A stretch of DNA of 57,078 nucleotides from an uncultured Crocinitomix sp. (GTDB lineage Bacteria; Bacteroidota; Bacteroidia; Flavobacteriales_D; Crocinitomicaceae), in NCBI GenBank assembly GCA_905478225.1, contig CAJQHR010000044.1, positions 1-57,078 of the forward strand, in the 5' to 3' direction. Positions 1-9,403 of the stretch are shown in pieces. A program made the position numbers and the translations under genes. The number at the start of each line of letters is the position of its first letter. Position 1 is the stretch's first letter. Under the pieces are notes generated by a model, which ran no database searches, was not told where the DNA came from, and was given only the letters and a program-made list of their open reading frames with translations.

Positions 1-3
1 TCG

Positions 4-74
4 AGGTCCCGAGCGGATTCGAACCGCTGTAGATGGTTTTGCAGACCACTGCCTAGCCGCTCGGCCACAGGACC
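4..74 (-). tRNA. tRNA-Cys (GCA anticodon)
   Basis: The minus strand folds as a complete cloverleaf. A seven-pair acceptor stem (GGTCCTG with CGGGACC, one T-G pair) encloses a D arm, an anticodon arm GTGGT-CTGCAAA-ACCAT with anticodon GCA, and a T arm AGCGG-TTCGAAT-CCGCT. The discriminator base is U, as expected for tRNA-Cys. The CCA end is not encoded (CGA follows). A TATCTTTG promoter element lies just upstream. Confidence 0.95.
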
Positions 75-89
75 CTTTTTGTAAGGACG

Positions 90-97
90 CAAAGATA
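90..97 (-). promoter_or_regulatory. -7 promoter element of tRNA-Cys
   Basis: TATCTTTG on the minus strand matches the Bacteroidota -7 consensus TAnnTTTG and lies 15 bases upstream of the mature tRNA 5' end. A TTG that could serve as the -33 element sits 23 bases further upstream (121-123), slightly more than the usual 19-21. Confidence 0.5.
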
Positions 98-146
98 TAG
101 AATTAAATTTAAATCTTAATCAATAAACTGAAAAAGAAAAATGGGT

Positions 147-500
147 CTATCCCTCAATGACAACAGCAACTTCTTTTACCACTCCTTGAATAGGTGGGTT
201 GAGTTTACGTACTTTGATTGATGAGCTGATTAATGTTTCAAACTCTGCTTTAAAGCGTGTTAGAATTCTATAAGCCACATGCTCAATTAGTTTCGAACGA
301 ATAGCCATTTCTTCTACCACAATATTTCGTACAGCAACATAATCAATTGTATCAATTAATTTATCGCTTTGAGCGGATTTTGTAAAGTCGGTTGTTAAAA
401 TGACATCAACAATATATTTACCGCCCAATACAGCTTCTTCGCCCATACATCCATGATAAGCATAGAGTTCGATTCCTGTAACTTCTATGAGGTTTTTCAT
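147..500 (-). CDS. folB: Dihydroneopterin aldolase
   Basis: This 117-residue protein matches the length of bacterial FolB, which cleaves 7,8-dihydroneopterin to 6-hydroxymethyl-dihydropterin and glycolaldehyde in folate synthesis. The N-terminal strand with YAYHGCMGEE and the C-terminal KLNPPIQG segment, which carries the catalytic Lys, are both present. In other bacteria the enzyme is a cytoplasmic homo-octamer. Its ATG overlaps the end of gltX by 4 bases, so the two are probably cotranscribed and translationally coupled. folA and thyA, also folate-linked, are in the same window but far away. Confidence 0.92.
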   Translation of the reverse strand: MKNLIEVTGIELYAYHGCMGEEAVLGGKYIVDVILTTDFTKSAQSDKLIDTIDYVAVRNIVVEEMAIRSKLIEHVAYRILTRFKAEFETLISSSIKVRKLNPPIQGVVKEVAVVIEG

Positions 501-2035
501 TGTTGTGCGGCTGCTTTTAATGCGTTTACTTTTGCTAATCCTTCTTCCATTCTTGAAAGAACCAACGATTTACCTAGGGTAGCGCAAATTTCAAACATGG
601 ATGGTCCCATTCCTTTTCCAGTAATAAGTAATCTAAACCCTGGTCCAACTTTTCCAAAGCCGTATTCCTTTTTTGCTAAATAAGCAGAGAATACAGTTTC
701 AATGTTTTCAGTTGTAAAATCTGAAATGGTGTTCAGTTCTGAAATCAGCTCTTGCATAATTTCAGGCGTCTCCTCTTTCCATTTTTTACGAACGGTTTTT
801 TCGTCGTATTCAGTGATTTCAGTTGAGAAGAAATAACTTCCATCAGATACTATGTCCTTAATAAATGTTGCGCGCTCTTTCATTAGCCCACAAACGTTGG
901 CTAAATAATCGGTTGAATAATCTCCTGTAACTATACCATCCGCAATAATCATTTCTGCCAAGCCTTGGTTTGAAGTGGCACGCAAATACTGTTGGTTAAA
1001 CCATTTTGTTTTATCGGGATCAAATCTTGCTCCTGATTTACCAACACGCTCTAAAGAGAATAAATTGACTAATTCGTCTAAAGAAAAGATTTCCTGATTG
1101 TCGCCAGGATTCCATCCTAATAAGGCAAGCATATTCATGAATGCATCTTTGAAATAACCATCTTCTTTATAGCCGTTATACTTTTCTCCGTCTGCTGTAA
1201 TCCAATCAATAGGAAAAACAGGAAAGCCGAGTTTATCGCCATCTCTTTTGCTTAGTTTCCCTTTCCCATCAGGTCTTAAGATAAGTGGTAAGTGCGCGAA
1301 TTTTGGACGTTCCCATCCAAAAGAATCATATAGTAAAACATGAAGTGGGGCAGATGGTAACCATTCTTCACCGCGAATAACGTGTGTGATTTCCATTAAA
1401 TGATCATCAACAATACTTGCTAAATGATAGGTGGGCATACCTGTTTCTTTAAATAAAACCTTATCATCTAAGTTGTTTGTATTGACAGATACCCAACCTC
1501 TAATTTCGTCTTCTAATTTAATATCCACATTTCGTGGCATTTTCATTCGAATGGTATATGGGTCGCCGTTGGCTAACCTTTTTTCAACCTCTTCTTTCGA
1601 TAACGAAATGGAGTTTTTCATGGATGAGCGGGTCACACCATTGTATTGCCAATTTGCTAAGCCCATTGTTTTGGCTTGCTCGCGCATGTTCTCTAAATCT
1701 TCTGACGTATCAAATGCCAAGTATGCATGACCAGACGCGACCAATTGATCTGCATAAGGACGGTACAAATCCATACGGTCCGACTGTACATAAGGTCCTT
1801 TGTCTCCGCCATAACCAGCACCTTCAGTTGGTTCAATACCACACCACTTTAAAGATTCAATGATATAGTCCTGCGCACCTGGCACAAAGCGTTTTTCATC
1901 CGTATCTTCAATACGTAATATAAAATCTCCACCATTTTTTTTGGAGAATAAATAGTTATATAATGCTGTTCTTACACCACCCATGTGTAATGGACCCGTT
2001 GGGCTTGGTGCAAATCGTACTCTTACTTTACTCAT
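497..2035 (-). CDS. gltX: Glutamyl-tRNA synthetase
   Basis: This is a class I aminoacyl-tRNA synthetase of 512 residues that charges tRNA-Glu. The HIGH-type signature is PSPTGPLHMGG near residues 10-20 and the KMSKS-type loop is KLSKRDG near 260-266. The Rossmann domain, the catalytic insertion and the C-terminal anticodon-binding helical domain are all present at full length. It is the first gene of a probable gltX-folB unit and diverges from the broken gene at 2110. A glutaminyl-tRNA synthetase is less likely because the N-terminal region reads like bacterial GluRS. Confidence 0.97.
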   Translation of the reverse strand: MSKVRVRFAPSPTGPLHMGGVRTALYNYLFSKKNGGDFILRIEDTDEKRFVPGAQDYIIESLKWCGIEPTEGAGYGGDKGPYVQSDRMDLYRPYADQLVASGHAYLAFDTSEDLENMREQAKTMGLANWQYNGVTRSSMKNSISLSKEEVEKRLANGDPYTIRMKMPRNVDIKLEDEIRGWVSVNTNNLDDKVLFKETGMPTYHLASIVDDHLMEITHVIRGEEWLPSAPLHVLLYDSFGWERPKFAHLPLILRPDGKGKLSKRDGDKLGFPVFPIDWITADGEKYNGYKEDGYFKDAFMNMLALLGWNPGDNQEIFSLDELVNLFSLERVGKSGARFDPDKTKWFNQQYLRATSNQGLAEMIIADGIVTGDYSTDYLANVCGLMKERATFIKDIVSDGSYFFSTEITEYDEKTVRKKWKEETPEIMQELISELNTISDFTTENIETVFSAYLAKKEYGFGKVGPGFRLLITGKGMGPSMFEICATLGKSLVLSRMEEGLAKVNALKAAAQQ

Positions 2036-2058
2036 GATCTTTACTGTTTAAGTAGGCG

Positions 2059-2066
2059 CAAAGATA
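2059..2066 (-). promoter_or_regulatory. Candidate -7 element of gltX
   Basis: TATCTTTG on the minus strand matches TAnnTTTG and lies about 24 bases before the gltX ATG. It is the same octamer as the tRNA-Cys element. I see no clear -33 TTG at the normal distance. Confidence 0.4.
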
Positions 2067-2109
2067 CATTTTTGCTGAGAAATACGTTATAAAGGCTTAG
2101 GACTTTACT

Positions 2110-3171
2110 ATGCGACTATTTTTCTTACTTATGTGTTTGGGAGTAAACACTCATCTAAGTGCCAAATCAGTAGGGTGGAAATATCATGATTTTATAAGGA
2201 AAGCGGATGCACTAATTTATCAGGAAGATAAGGTGAATTTTGATAGTGCTTTTTATTATTATGATCAGGCATTGCTGCTGGGCACTGAGCGATATGAAGA
2301 TGACCTTTATTTTGTCGCTCATGCAATTTGGTATGGCGATTATGAACGTGCAAAACGTTATTTGTTGGGAGGGGCAGCTAAGGAGTTAACGTGGAAGGAG
2401 GGCAAGCTGTCAATGGTTTTTGCAAAATGGTAGCTATGGAGAGATGAGGTCCGCTTAAATAAATACCTCAATCATAAATCTAGAATTGTAGACGTTTGTT
2501 CTAAAACTGAATTTAACATGGTTTATGATTCAGTATCAAGACCCGCATTAAATAAAGAGGTATTAAAAATACTTAACGACGCAGATCGAATAAATAATAA
2601 AAGTAGGGAGCGCCTAGCTGAAGATTTGATTGAACGGGATTATGACGTCTATTGCCTCATGTATAGGGTTGTGGTATGGGTTGAACGAATTCCTAAGGTG
2701 GAGGAAGTTGGTATTAGAGGACATAGAATAATAGATCGCATTATTAAACGGTGTTCTGCAATACAGATTTTAAGACTTCTTCCGTTTCTGTTGGACGCAA
2801 TACATGATGGAACATATTTGTATAATGAAAGTTTGGCTGAGGCCATTAATCATTGTGCGGTTTATGATGGAGAATTTATAGTGTTAAAGCGGGGCAATTT
2901 TATAGTGGAGAAAGACACACTTTACGGTGCTGAAAAATGGGGCAATTATTCCTATTTGGGTTTTGATTATTCCCGGAATAAATTGGACTTTGTGAAAGAA
3001 AATTACGTTCAACCATTAAGACATGTTGATATCACAATTGATCAGGTAAATATTATTCGGGATACACTGTGCTTAGATTCCATCCAGGCATATTTAGAAT
3101 CAAATAGGATAAAGCAATTAAAGCCCTATTTGTTTGAAGAAAATTTGGACTCTCTAAATGGCAATAAATAG
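2110..3171 (+). pseudogene. Exported protein gene with an in-frame TAG
   Basis: An ATG at 2110 opens a signal-peptide-like sequence (MRLFFLLMCLGVNTHLSAKS) and a TPR-like stretch rich in Tyr and Ala. The frame stops at TAG 2431-2433, but the same frame continues without another stop through 2434-3171. Reading through gives 353 residues. Both halves are in one frame, so a single point change such as CAG or TGG to TAG explains the break. The function of the distal part is not recognised. The alternative is two separate short proteins, with the second starting at ATG 2518, but the open 84-base link argues for one ancestral gene. It could also be a sequencing error. Confidence 0.65.
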
Positions 3172-3283
3172 AGGCTTGTGACCAATAGTTAAAGAAACGT
3201 TAATAAAGTGAACTAATTAGCATGATTGTTGTACTATCACAAGTAAATATGTACCTTAGACAGTTAGATAAAAACGTAATAAA

Positions 3284-6200
3284 TTGAATAAGTTTCAAAA
3301 AGTCATAAATCAGATAGAGCTTTTTATAAAGAAGTACTATAAAAACCAGATATTAAAAGGGGGAATTCTCTTTTTAGGATTGTTGTTGTTAAGTTACTTG
3401 GCGGTTACAGGTTTAGAGTATATCGGCCACTTTGGTTCGGGAGTTAGGTTGGCGCTATTGATTGGCTTTATTGGGATTAATGTGTTCTTGCTGATTCGTT
3501 TTTTAATTGTTCCCTTATTGAAACTAAATAAGTTGGGGAAACATCTTACGTTAATGGATGCGTCTGATATGATTGGGAAGATTTTCCCGGATGTTGGCGA
3601 TAAACTAAAGAACACACTTCAATTAAATAATGACAAAGCAGCAGAGACCAATCTTGAATTAGTGAATGCGAGTATCGAGCAACGGTCGGGCAATTTATCT
3701 GTTGTCCCTTTTTCTACAGGGATTGATCTTACAGAGAATAGACAATATTTAAAGTACTTACTTCCTGTTATATTACTCTTTGTTTTGATTGCTGTTGTCA
3801 GTCCCAATTGGTTTTTTGACGGCTCCAAAAGGGTGTTAAATTTCTCAACTGAATACGTTGAACCAGCGCCATTTGATTTTCTTTTAGAAAGCGAATCGGA
3901 GGCTATTGAAGGTGAAAACTACACCTTGAAAATTAAACTGAAGGGAGTTGAAATTCCAAATGAAGTAAAGGTATACACCAATAATGGAAACTATAATTTA
4001 AAGCAAACATCTAACGTTACGTTTGAACATGAGTTCGTAAACCTTTCAAAAGAACTTAGTTTTTATTGCGTTGCAAATGGTTTTGAATCAGAAAAATTTG
4101 AAGTTGACATGCTTCACAAACCAGTTATTGATGACCTAAGCTTAAGCGTAGTTTACCCAAAGCATACGGGCCGATCGCCTGAAGAATTTCAGAATACTGG
4201 AGAGCTGAATGTTCCGGAGGGCTCTATTATTGAGTGGAATATTGGCGCAACTAATATGAGTGAGATGGATGTGGTGTTTAGCGATACTACAATAATATTA
4301 AACATCTCAATATCAAATAGATACAAGTTTAAAAAGCAATTCTTTGAGTCCACACATTCTTTGTTAGCCCTAAGTTCAGAGGATATTCAATATGCTGATT
4401 CTATTTTTTATAAAATTGGAGTAGTTAAGGATGAGTATCCGAGTATTTCAATTAATGAAGAGGTAGATTCTACGAACAGCATGAAACGTTTTATTGAAGG
4501 ACGCATAAGTGATGATTATGGGTTTAGAGGGTTAGGTGTTCGTGTTACAGTAACTGGAAAAGACACTTCTTATTCGGTTTCAAAACCAATAGGTTTACGC
4601 ACAAATGCAACAAATCAACTTTTTTCTTTTGTGATGGACGTGTCTCAATACGGTTTAAAACCTGGGGATAAATTAGACTATATTTTTACGGTAACGGATA
4701 ATGACGAATTGAATGGATATAAATCTATGTCATCTAGTCGTAAGTTTTATGCGGTGCCGGAATTGGACGAATTAGAGAATCAATTAGGAGAGAAGGATGA
4801 TAAGTTAAAGGACGATATGGATGAGGCCGCCAAGGCCGCTAAGGAGCTTAGAGAAGAGATAAAGGAGATTAAGAGCGAATTGGTCAACAAACCAAATTTA
4901 GATTGGAAGGACAAACAAAGTCTTGAAAATTTAATGGAAATGCAAAAACAATTGGATGAAAAGATTAAAGACATGCAAAAGGATTTTGAAGAGAATAAAA
5001 CCGAGAAAGAAAACTTTTTAGAGAATTCGGAAGAGTTAAAAAAGAAGCAGGAAGAGCTTCAAAAATTGATGGAGGAATTAATGGACGAAGAGCTCATGGA
5101 ATTATTTGAAGAGCTTCAGAAGTTGATGGATGAGATGAATAAGGAGGGGTTGGTTGAGAATTTGGAGGAGATGGAACAAAATGCCGAGGTTATGGAGGAG
5201 GAACTTGATCGTACGTTGGAATTGTTCAAGAACATGGAACTTGATCAAAAGCTTGAGAATTTGGAAGAGCAGTTAAAAGAATTAGCAGAGGAACAGGAAG
5301 ACCTAAAAGAGAAGAGTGAAAACAAAGAAATGTCTGAAGAGGAGTTATCCAAAGAGCAGGAGAAGTTAAACGAGAAGTTTGATGAGATTCAAAAAGATAT
5401 TGATGAAATAGAAGAGAAAAATGAAGAGTTAGAGTCTCCTCGTGAGATGGTCTTTAATGAGGAAATGGAAGAGCAAATCGATAGCGAGATGCAAGACTCC
5501 AAAGAAAGTTTGGATAACGGTAAGCAAAAACAATCTGAAAAGAGTCAGGGTAAGGCAGCTGAAATGATGAAGCAAATGGCAGATGATGTTGCTGCAATGA
5601 AACAGGCCGGGCAAGAACAACAAGCAAAGGAAGATATGGACGCGTTGCGTTTTCTATTAGAAAACCTGATCAATCTTTCATATTCGCAAGAGGAGTTAAT
5701 GAATACGTATGGTAAGGTGAGAACGGACGACCCTTATTATTTGGAAATTAATCGCGAACAATTAGAGATTGGTAAATCAACTGTTATCGTAAATGATTCT
5801 TTAATTGCTTTAAGTAAACGGGTGGTTGAATTGTCTTCCATGATTAATGAGGAGCTGAATGAATTGTCATATAACCTTGATAAATCAATGGTGTTTTCTG
5901 AGGAACGTAAAACGGGTGATTTAATGCAACATCAGCAGTATAGTATGACGAGTTATAATAATTTGGCATTAATGCTGTCAGAGGTGTTGGATCAAATGCA
6001 GCAGCAACAAAAGGATGCTAAACCCGGGGCTGGATCTTGTGATAATCCTGGAGGGTCTGGAGGAGGAAAAGGGAATAAGCCTATGACTATGGAAGAGATG
6101 AAGAAGGCATTAAGTGAGCAAATTGGCAAAATGAAGGGTGGTAAAAAACCAGGAGGGGAAGAAGGAAAAGGCGAAAAAGGTGAAGGTAAGGGTGAAACTC

Positions 6201-6658
6201 CAGGCGGAACCGGAGGTCAAATTCCGCGATTATCTTCAAAGGAAATAGCAAAGATGGCTGCTGAGCAAGGACGTTTGCGAGAGGGGCTCAAGGAGTTGAA
6301 ACAGCAATTAAATAAGGATGGTAGTGGAGCAGGTAATGGATTGGATAAGTTAATTGATCAATTAGATAAACTCCAAACAGATTTAATTAATGGAAACATT
6401 GGAAGTGATTTTGTGAAGCGCCAAGAAGATATTTACACACGATTGTTAGAAAGTGAGAAAGCTATGCGAGAACGGGGCTTTAGTGAAGAACGTGAAGCAA
6501 AAGAAGGAAAAAATGATGAGGATGGTAACCTTAAAGAATTTACAGAGTATAATAAAAAGAAAGACGCCGAGATTGAGTTTTTACGCTCGCTACCGGTAGG
6601 TCTCCAAGTTTATTATAAAGGCTTGGTAAACGAGTATTTTAATTCTGTAAACAACTAA
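3284..6658 (+). CDS. DUF4175-type membrane-anchored coiled-coil protein
   Basis: This is a 1124-residue protein. Hydrophobic segments near residues 27-47, 54-78 and 157-177 anchor it in the inner membrane. An extracytoplasmic beta-rich region follows (about 180-500), then a very long Glu/Lys-rich coiled coil (about 500-830). Near 905-985 there is a Gly/Lys-rich low-complexity linker (GGSGGGKGNKP, GEGKGETPGGTGG). The architecture resembles DUF4175 proteins of Bacteroidota, whose role is unknown to me. The start is TTG: a stop at 3269 excludes upstream starts, and the next Met is about 90 residues in. Its stop lies 3 bases before the RsbW-like gene, so it heads the operon to mnmG. Confidence 0.75.
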   Translation: MNKFQKVINQIELFIKKYYKNQILKGGILFLGLLLLSYLAVTGLEYIGHFGSGVRLALLIGFIGINVFLLIRFLIVPLLKLNKLGKHLTLMDASDMIGKIFPDVGDKLKNTLQLNNDKAAETNLELVNASIEQRSGNLSVVPFSTGIDLTENRQYLKYLLPVILLFVLIAVVSPNWFFDGSKRVLNFSTEYVEPAPFDFLLESESEAIEGENYTLKIKLKGVEIPNEVKVYTNNGNYNLKQTSNVTFEHEFVNLSKELSFYCVANGFESEKFEVDMLHKPVIDDLSLSVVYPKHTGRSPEEFQNTGELNVPEGSIIEWNIGATNMSEMDVVFSDTTIILNISISNRYKFKKQFFESTHSLLALSSEDIQYADSIFYKIGVVKDEYPSISINEEVDSTNSMKRFIEGRISDDYGFRGLGVRVTVTGKDTSYSVSKPIGLRTNATNQLFSFVMDVSQYGLKPGDKLDYIFTVTDNDELNGYKSMSSSRKFYAVPELDELENQLGEKDDKLKDDMDEAAKAAKELREEIKEIKSELVNKPNLDWKDKQSLENLMEMQKQLDEKIKDMQKDFEENKTEKENFLENSEELKKKQEELQKLMEELMDEELMELFEELQKLMDEMNKEGLVENLEEMEQNAEVMEEELDRTLELFKNMELDQKLENLEEQLKELAEEQEDLKEKSENKEMSEEELSKEQEKLNEKFDEIQKDIDEIEEKNEELESPREMVFNEEMEEQIDSEMQDSKESLDNGKQKQSEKSQGKAAEMMKQMADDVAAMKQAGQEQQAKEDMDALRFLLENLINLSYSQEELMNTYGKVRTDDPYYLEINREQLEIGKSTVIVNDSLIALSKRVVELSSMINEELNELSYNLDKSMVFSEERKTGDLMQHQQYSMTSYNNLALMLSEVLDQMQQQQKDAKPGAGSCDNPGGSGGGKGNKPMTMEEMKKALSEQIGKMKGGKKPGGEEGKGEKGEGKGETPGGTGGQIPRLSSKEIAKMAAEQGRLREGLKELKQQLNKDGSGAGNGLDKLIDQLDKLQTDLINGNIGSDFVKRQEDIYTRLLESEKAMRERGFSEEREAKEGKNDEDGNLKEFTEYNKKKDAEIEFLRSLPVGLQVYYKGLVNEYFNSVNN

Positions 6659-6661
6659 TGA

Positions 6662-7063
6662 ATGCATAGTATTGAAATAGGGTCGGACTTAAAGTTCATG
6701 ACGGAAGTGGAGCTTTTAATCGACACGGTGTGTGAGGATCTTAAGTTAAATGAAGACCATTACGGCAACATTTTAATTGCGGTTACAGAGGCGGTTAATA
6801 ATGCCATTGTACACGGGAATCATAACGACGAAGACAAGAAGGTTAAAGTTGTGGTGGCAAAAGATGAAGAGAAGGTCATGTTTACGGTGGCTGATGAAGG
6901 GAAAGGGTTTGACTTTAATAATCTGCCAGACCCAACCGCGCCAGAGAATATTGAAAAACCAGATGGACGTGGCATTTTTCTAATGAAGAACTTATCAGAT
7001 GAGGTTGACTTCGAGTTGAATGGTTCAAAAGTTAGTATTACCTTTGTATCCGAGAATGGATAA
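6662..7063 (+). CDS. RsbW-like serine kinase / anti-sigma factor
   Basis: This 133-residue GHKL ATPase has the N box EAVNNAIVHGN, the G1 box VADEGKGFDF and the G2 box PDGRGIFLMKNL. It is the length of a stand-alone RsbW/SpoIIAB kinase. Such proteins bind a sigma factor or another client and phosphorylate an STAS antagonist that SpoIIE-type phosphatases reactivate. No STAS or sigma gene is adjacent; the nearest candidate phosphatase is at 21436-23262. Housekeeping genes surround it, and ybeY overlaps its end by 8 bases. Its client is unknown. Confidence 0.85.
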   Translation: MHSIEIGSDLKFMTEVELLIDTVCEDLKLNEDHYGNILIAVTEAVNNAIVHGNHNDEDKKVKVVVAKDEEKVMFTVADEGKGFDFNNLPDPTAPENIEKPDGRGIFLMKNLSDEVDFELNGSKVSITFVSENG

Positions 7064-7487
7064 AGAGATCTTATATAATTTTATAGATGTAGAAATTCCG
7101 GACTTCAATCCGGAATTTTTTAGTTTATGGGTGAATGGTATTATTGTTGACCATAAGTTTGAATTAGGAGAGCTGTCTTATGTGTTTTGTTCAGATGAGT
7201 ATTTATTGCAAATGAACAAGGAGCATTTAAATCACGACTACTATACCGATATTATCACGTTTAATTATAACTTAGATTTTAGTTTAAGTGGCGATCTGTT
7301 TATTAGTTATGATCGAATAATTGATAATGCGGATACATTAGGTGTGTCTATCTTTGATGAATTGTGTCGCGTAATGATTCATGGTGTTTTGCATTTGATT
7401 GGTTATAATGATAAGACGGATAAGGGCCAATTAGAGATGACGCGATTAGAAGAGGAATGTTTAGTTAAAAGAAAAAGTTTCACGTGA
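7056..7487 (+). CDS. ybeY: Endoribonuclease YbeY, rRNA maturation factor
   Basis: This metal-dependent RNase acts in 16S rRNA 3'-end maturation and ribosome quality control. The zinc signature HGVLHLIGYND matches the HGxLHLxGYDH family motif with the last His replaced by Lys after Asp. The DYYTDIITF strand typical of the fold is present. I chose ATG 7056 (143 residues) over the longer frame from 7020 because the protein then begins with the normal family N-terminus and the overlap with the kinase gene is only 8 bases. Its TGA stop lies inside the first parS site. Confidence 0.93.
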   Translation: MDKEILYNFIDVEIPDFNPEFFSLWVNGIIVDHKFELGELSYVFCSDEYLLQMNKEHLNHDYYTDIITFNYNLDFSLSGDLFISYDRIIDNADTLGVSIFDELCRVMIHGVLHLIGYNDKTDKGQLEMTRLEEECLVKRKSFT

Positions 7488-7491
7488 AACA
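7476..7491. promoter_or_regulatory. parS site 1 (ParB binding)
   Basis: AGTTTCACGTGAAACA differs from the canonical palindrome TGTTTCACGTGAAACA at the first base only. It contains the last bases of ybeY, and the TGA stop is bases 10-12 of the site. ParB binds such sites and spreads on DNA with CTP to segregate the origin region. Confidence 0.85.
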
Positions 7492-7501
7492 TTATATAAA
7501 T

Positions 7502-7517
7502 TGTTCCACGTGAAACA
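7502..7517. promoter_or_regulatory. parS site 2 (ParB binding)
   Basis: TGTTCCACGTGAAACA fits the degenerate consensus TGTTNCACGTGAAACA exactly. It lies 10 bases after site 1 and 8 bases before the mnmG ATG. The centre-to-centre distance is 26 bases, so two ParB clamps could load side by side. Confidence 0.88.
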
Positions 7518-7525
7518 TTGAAGAT

Positions 7526-9400
7526 ATGTTACCAGAATACGATATTATAGTTGTTGGGGGGGGGCATGCTGGATGCGAGGCCGCGTATTCATCTGCAAAG
7601 ATGGGTTCAAAAGTATTATTGGTTACCATGAATTTGGCAACCATTGCTCAGATGTCATGCAACCCTGCAATGGGCGGTGTGGCCAAAGGTCAAATTGTTC
7701 GAGAGATTGATGCGCTTGGTGGTGGGTCGGGAATAATCACGGATAAGTCGGCCATCCAATTCAAGATGCTGAACCTTTCAAAGGGTCCTGCAATGTGGTC
7801 GCCCAGAACACAAAATGATAGAATGCGTTTTGCTGAAGAATGGCGAATGTTATTAGAGCGAACGGATAATGTTGACTTTTGGCAAGACATGGTTAATGGT
7901 TTAATTGTGGAAGAGGGGAAGTTGAAAGGTGTCACTACTGCAATGGGTCAAAAGATATTTTCTAAGTCAGTTGTGTTAACAAACGGAACCTTTTTAAACG
8001 GGTTGATTCATCTTGGAGAAAAGAATTTTAAAGGTGGACGATCTGGCGAAGGTGCCAGTTATGGTATTACCGAACAGCTGGTTGATTTAGGTTTTGAGTC
8101 GGGTAGAATGAAAACGGGTACACCGCCGCGTGTGGATGGCCGTTCATTAGACTACACTAATATGGAGGAACAACCGGGAGATGAAAAACCTTTGAAGTTT
8201 TCTTATTCTGACGAAACGAAGGCGCTTCCAAAACAAAGAAGTTGCTATATCACCTACACGAATCAAACCACACATGATATTCTAAAAACTGGTTTTGACA
8301 GAAGCCCTATGTTCAATGGAGCAATTGGCGGAGTTGGCCCACGTTATTGTCCTTCTATAGAAGATAAGATTAATCGATTTGCTGAACGCGATCGCCATCA
8401 GATCTTTGTAGAACCTGAGGGTTGGAATACAATAGAAATTTATGTGAATGGATTCAGCACTTCGCTACCTGAAGAGGTTCAGTTGGAAGCCATGAAAACT
8501 ATTCCAGGTTTTGAAAACGTGAGAATGTTTCGTCCTGGTTATGCAATCGAATATGATTACTTTCCACCAACACAATTGAAACATACGCTAGAAACGAAAT
8601 TGATAGACAACTTGTATTTTGCTGGTCAAATTAATGGAACAACGGGGTATGAAGAGGCAGCTTCGCAAGGATTAATGGCAGGAATAAATGCACACAACAA
8701 ATTAACGAATAAACCAGAGTTTATCTTGGGTCGTTCTGAAGCTTATATTGGTGTATTGGTAGACGACTTGATTACAAAAGGAACGGAAGAACCTTATCGC
8801 ATGTTTACATCAAGAGCCGAGTATCGCATCTTGCTCCGTCAAGACAATGCGGATTTAAGACTTACGAAAATGGGTCATGAAATTGGTTTAGCCGGAGATG
8901 AACGTTTGAAAAGAGTAGAGGATAAAATTGAAAAGACAGAGGCGATTAAAAAGTTATTGGGAAAGGCGAGTGTAGCTCCTGATGAAATCAATAAATATTT
9001 AGTGTCGTTAAAATCATCACCTATTAAACAAAAGGTGAAGGCGAATACAATATTAAGACGTCCGCACATTTCATTAGAAGGGTTAAGAAATTGTTCTGAG
9101 TTTTTGAATGATAAGTTAAATGAGATTTGTGATTTAGATAGTGATGCTTTAGTGCAAGCTGAGGTTCAAATTAAATATGAAGGATACATTACACGTGAAG
9201 AGGAGATGGCCAACAAAATGGATCGTTTGGAAAATGTAAAGATTCCACCTGATACAGATTATTCTTTATTGTCGTCCCTTTCGGCGGAGGCGGTTGAAAA
9301 ATTGACGGAAATAAAACCGGTTACAATTGGTCAAGCTGGTCGAATTAGTGGGGTGTCACCTTCTGATGTTTCTATTTTACTTGTTTATTTAGGAAGATAA
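7526..9400 (+). CDS. mnmG: tRNA uridine-34 carboxymethylaminomethyl synthase subunit MnmG
   Basis: MnmG (GidA) is the FAD-binding subunit that, with MnmE, installs the cmnm5 group on U34 of tRNAs. The 624 residues match the family. The dinucleotide motif GGGHAGCEA is at 11-19, CNPAMGG follows near residue 46, and the [10 protein letters not shown] and [10 protein letters not shown] segments are intact. The C-terminal helical domain is complete. The first GGG of the FAD motif lies in a run of nine G bases (7556-7564). mnmG is commonly near oriC and parAB in bacteria, which agrees with the parS sites just upstream. The methyltransferase gene starts 3 bases after its stop. Confidence 0.98.
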   Translation: MLPEYDIIVVGGGHAGCEAAYSSAKMGSKVLLVTMNLATIAQMSCNPAMGGVAKGQIVREIDALGGGSGIITDKSAIQFKMLNLSKGPAMWSPRTQNDRMRFAEEWRMLLERTDNVDFWQDMVNGLIVEEGKLKGVTTAMGQKIFSKSVVLTNGTFLNGLIHLGEKNFKGGRSGEGASYGITEQLVDLGFESGRMKTGTPPRVDGRSLDYTNMEEQPGDEKPLKFSYSDETKALPKQRSCYITYTNQTTHDILKTGFDRSPMFNGAIGGVGPRYCPSIEDKINRFAERDRHQIFVEPEGWNTIEIYVNGFSTSLPEEVQLEAMKTIPGFENVRMFRPGYAIEYDYFPPTQLKHTLETKLIDNLYFAGQINGTTGYEEAASQGLMAGINAHNKLTNKPEFILGRSEAYIGVLVDDLITKGTEEPYRMFTSRAEYRILLRQDNADLRLTKMGHEIGLAGDERLKRVEDKIEKTEAIKKLLGKASVAPDEINKYLVSLKSSPIKQKVKANTILRRPHISLEGLRNCSEFLNDKLNEICDLDSDALVQAEVQIKYEGYITREEEMANKMDRLENVKIPPDTDYSLLSSLSAEAVEKLTEIKPVTIGQAGRISGVSPSDVSILLVYLGR

Positions 9401-9403
9401 ATT

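Noticed and set aside
7430-7530. Chromosomal origin itself next to the parS sites
   Set aside because: I found no cluster of DnaA boxes, no AT-rich unwinding element and no dnaA gene. Only closeness to the origin region is supported.
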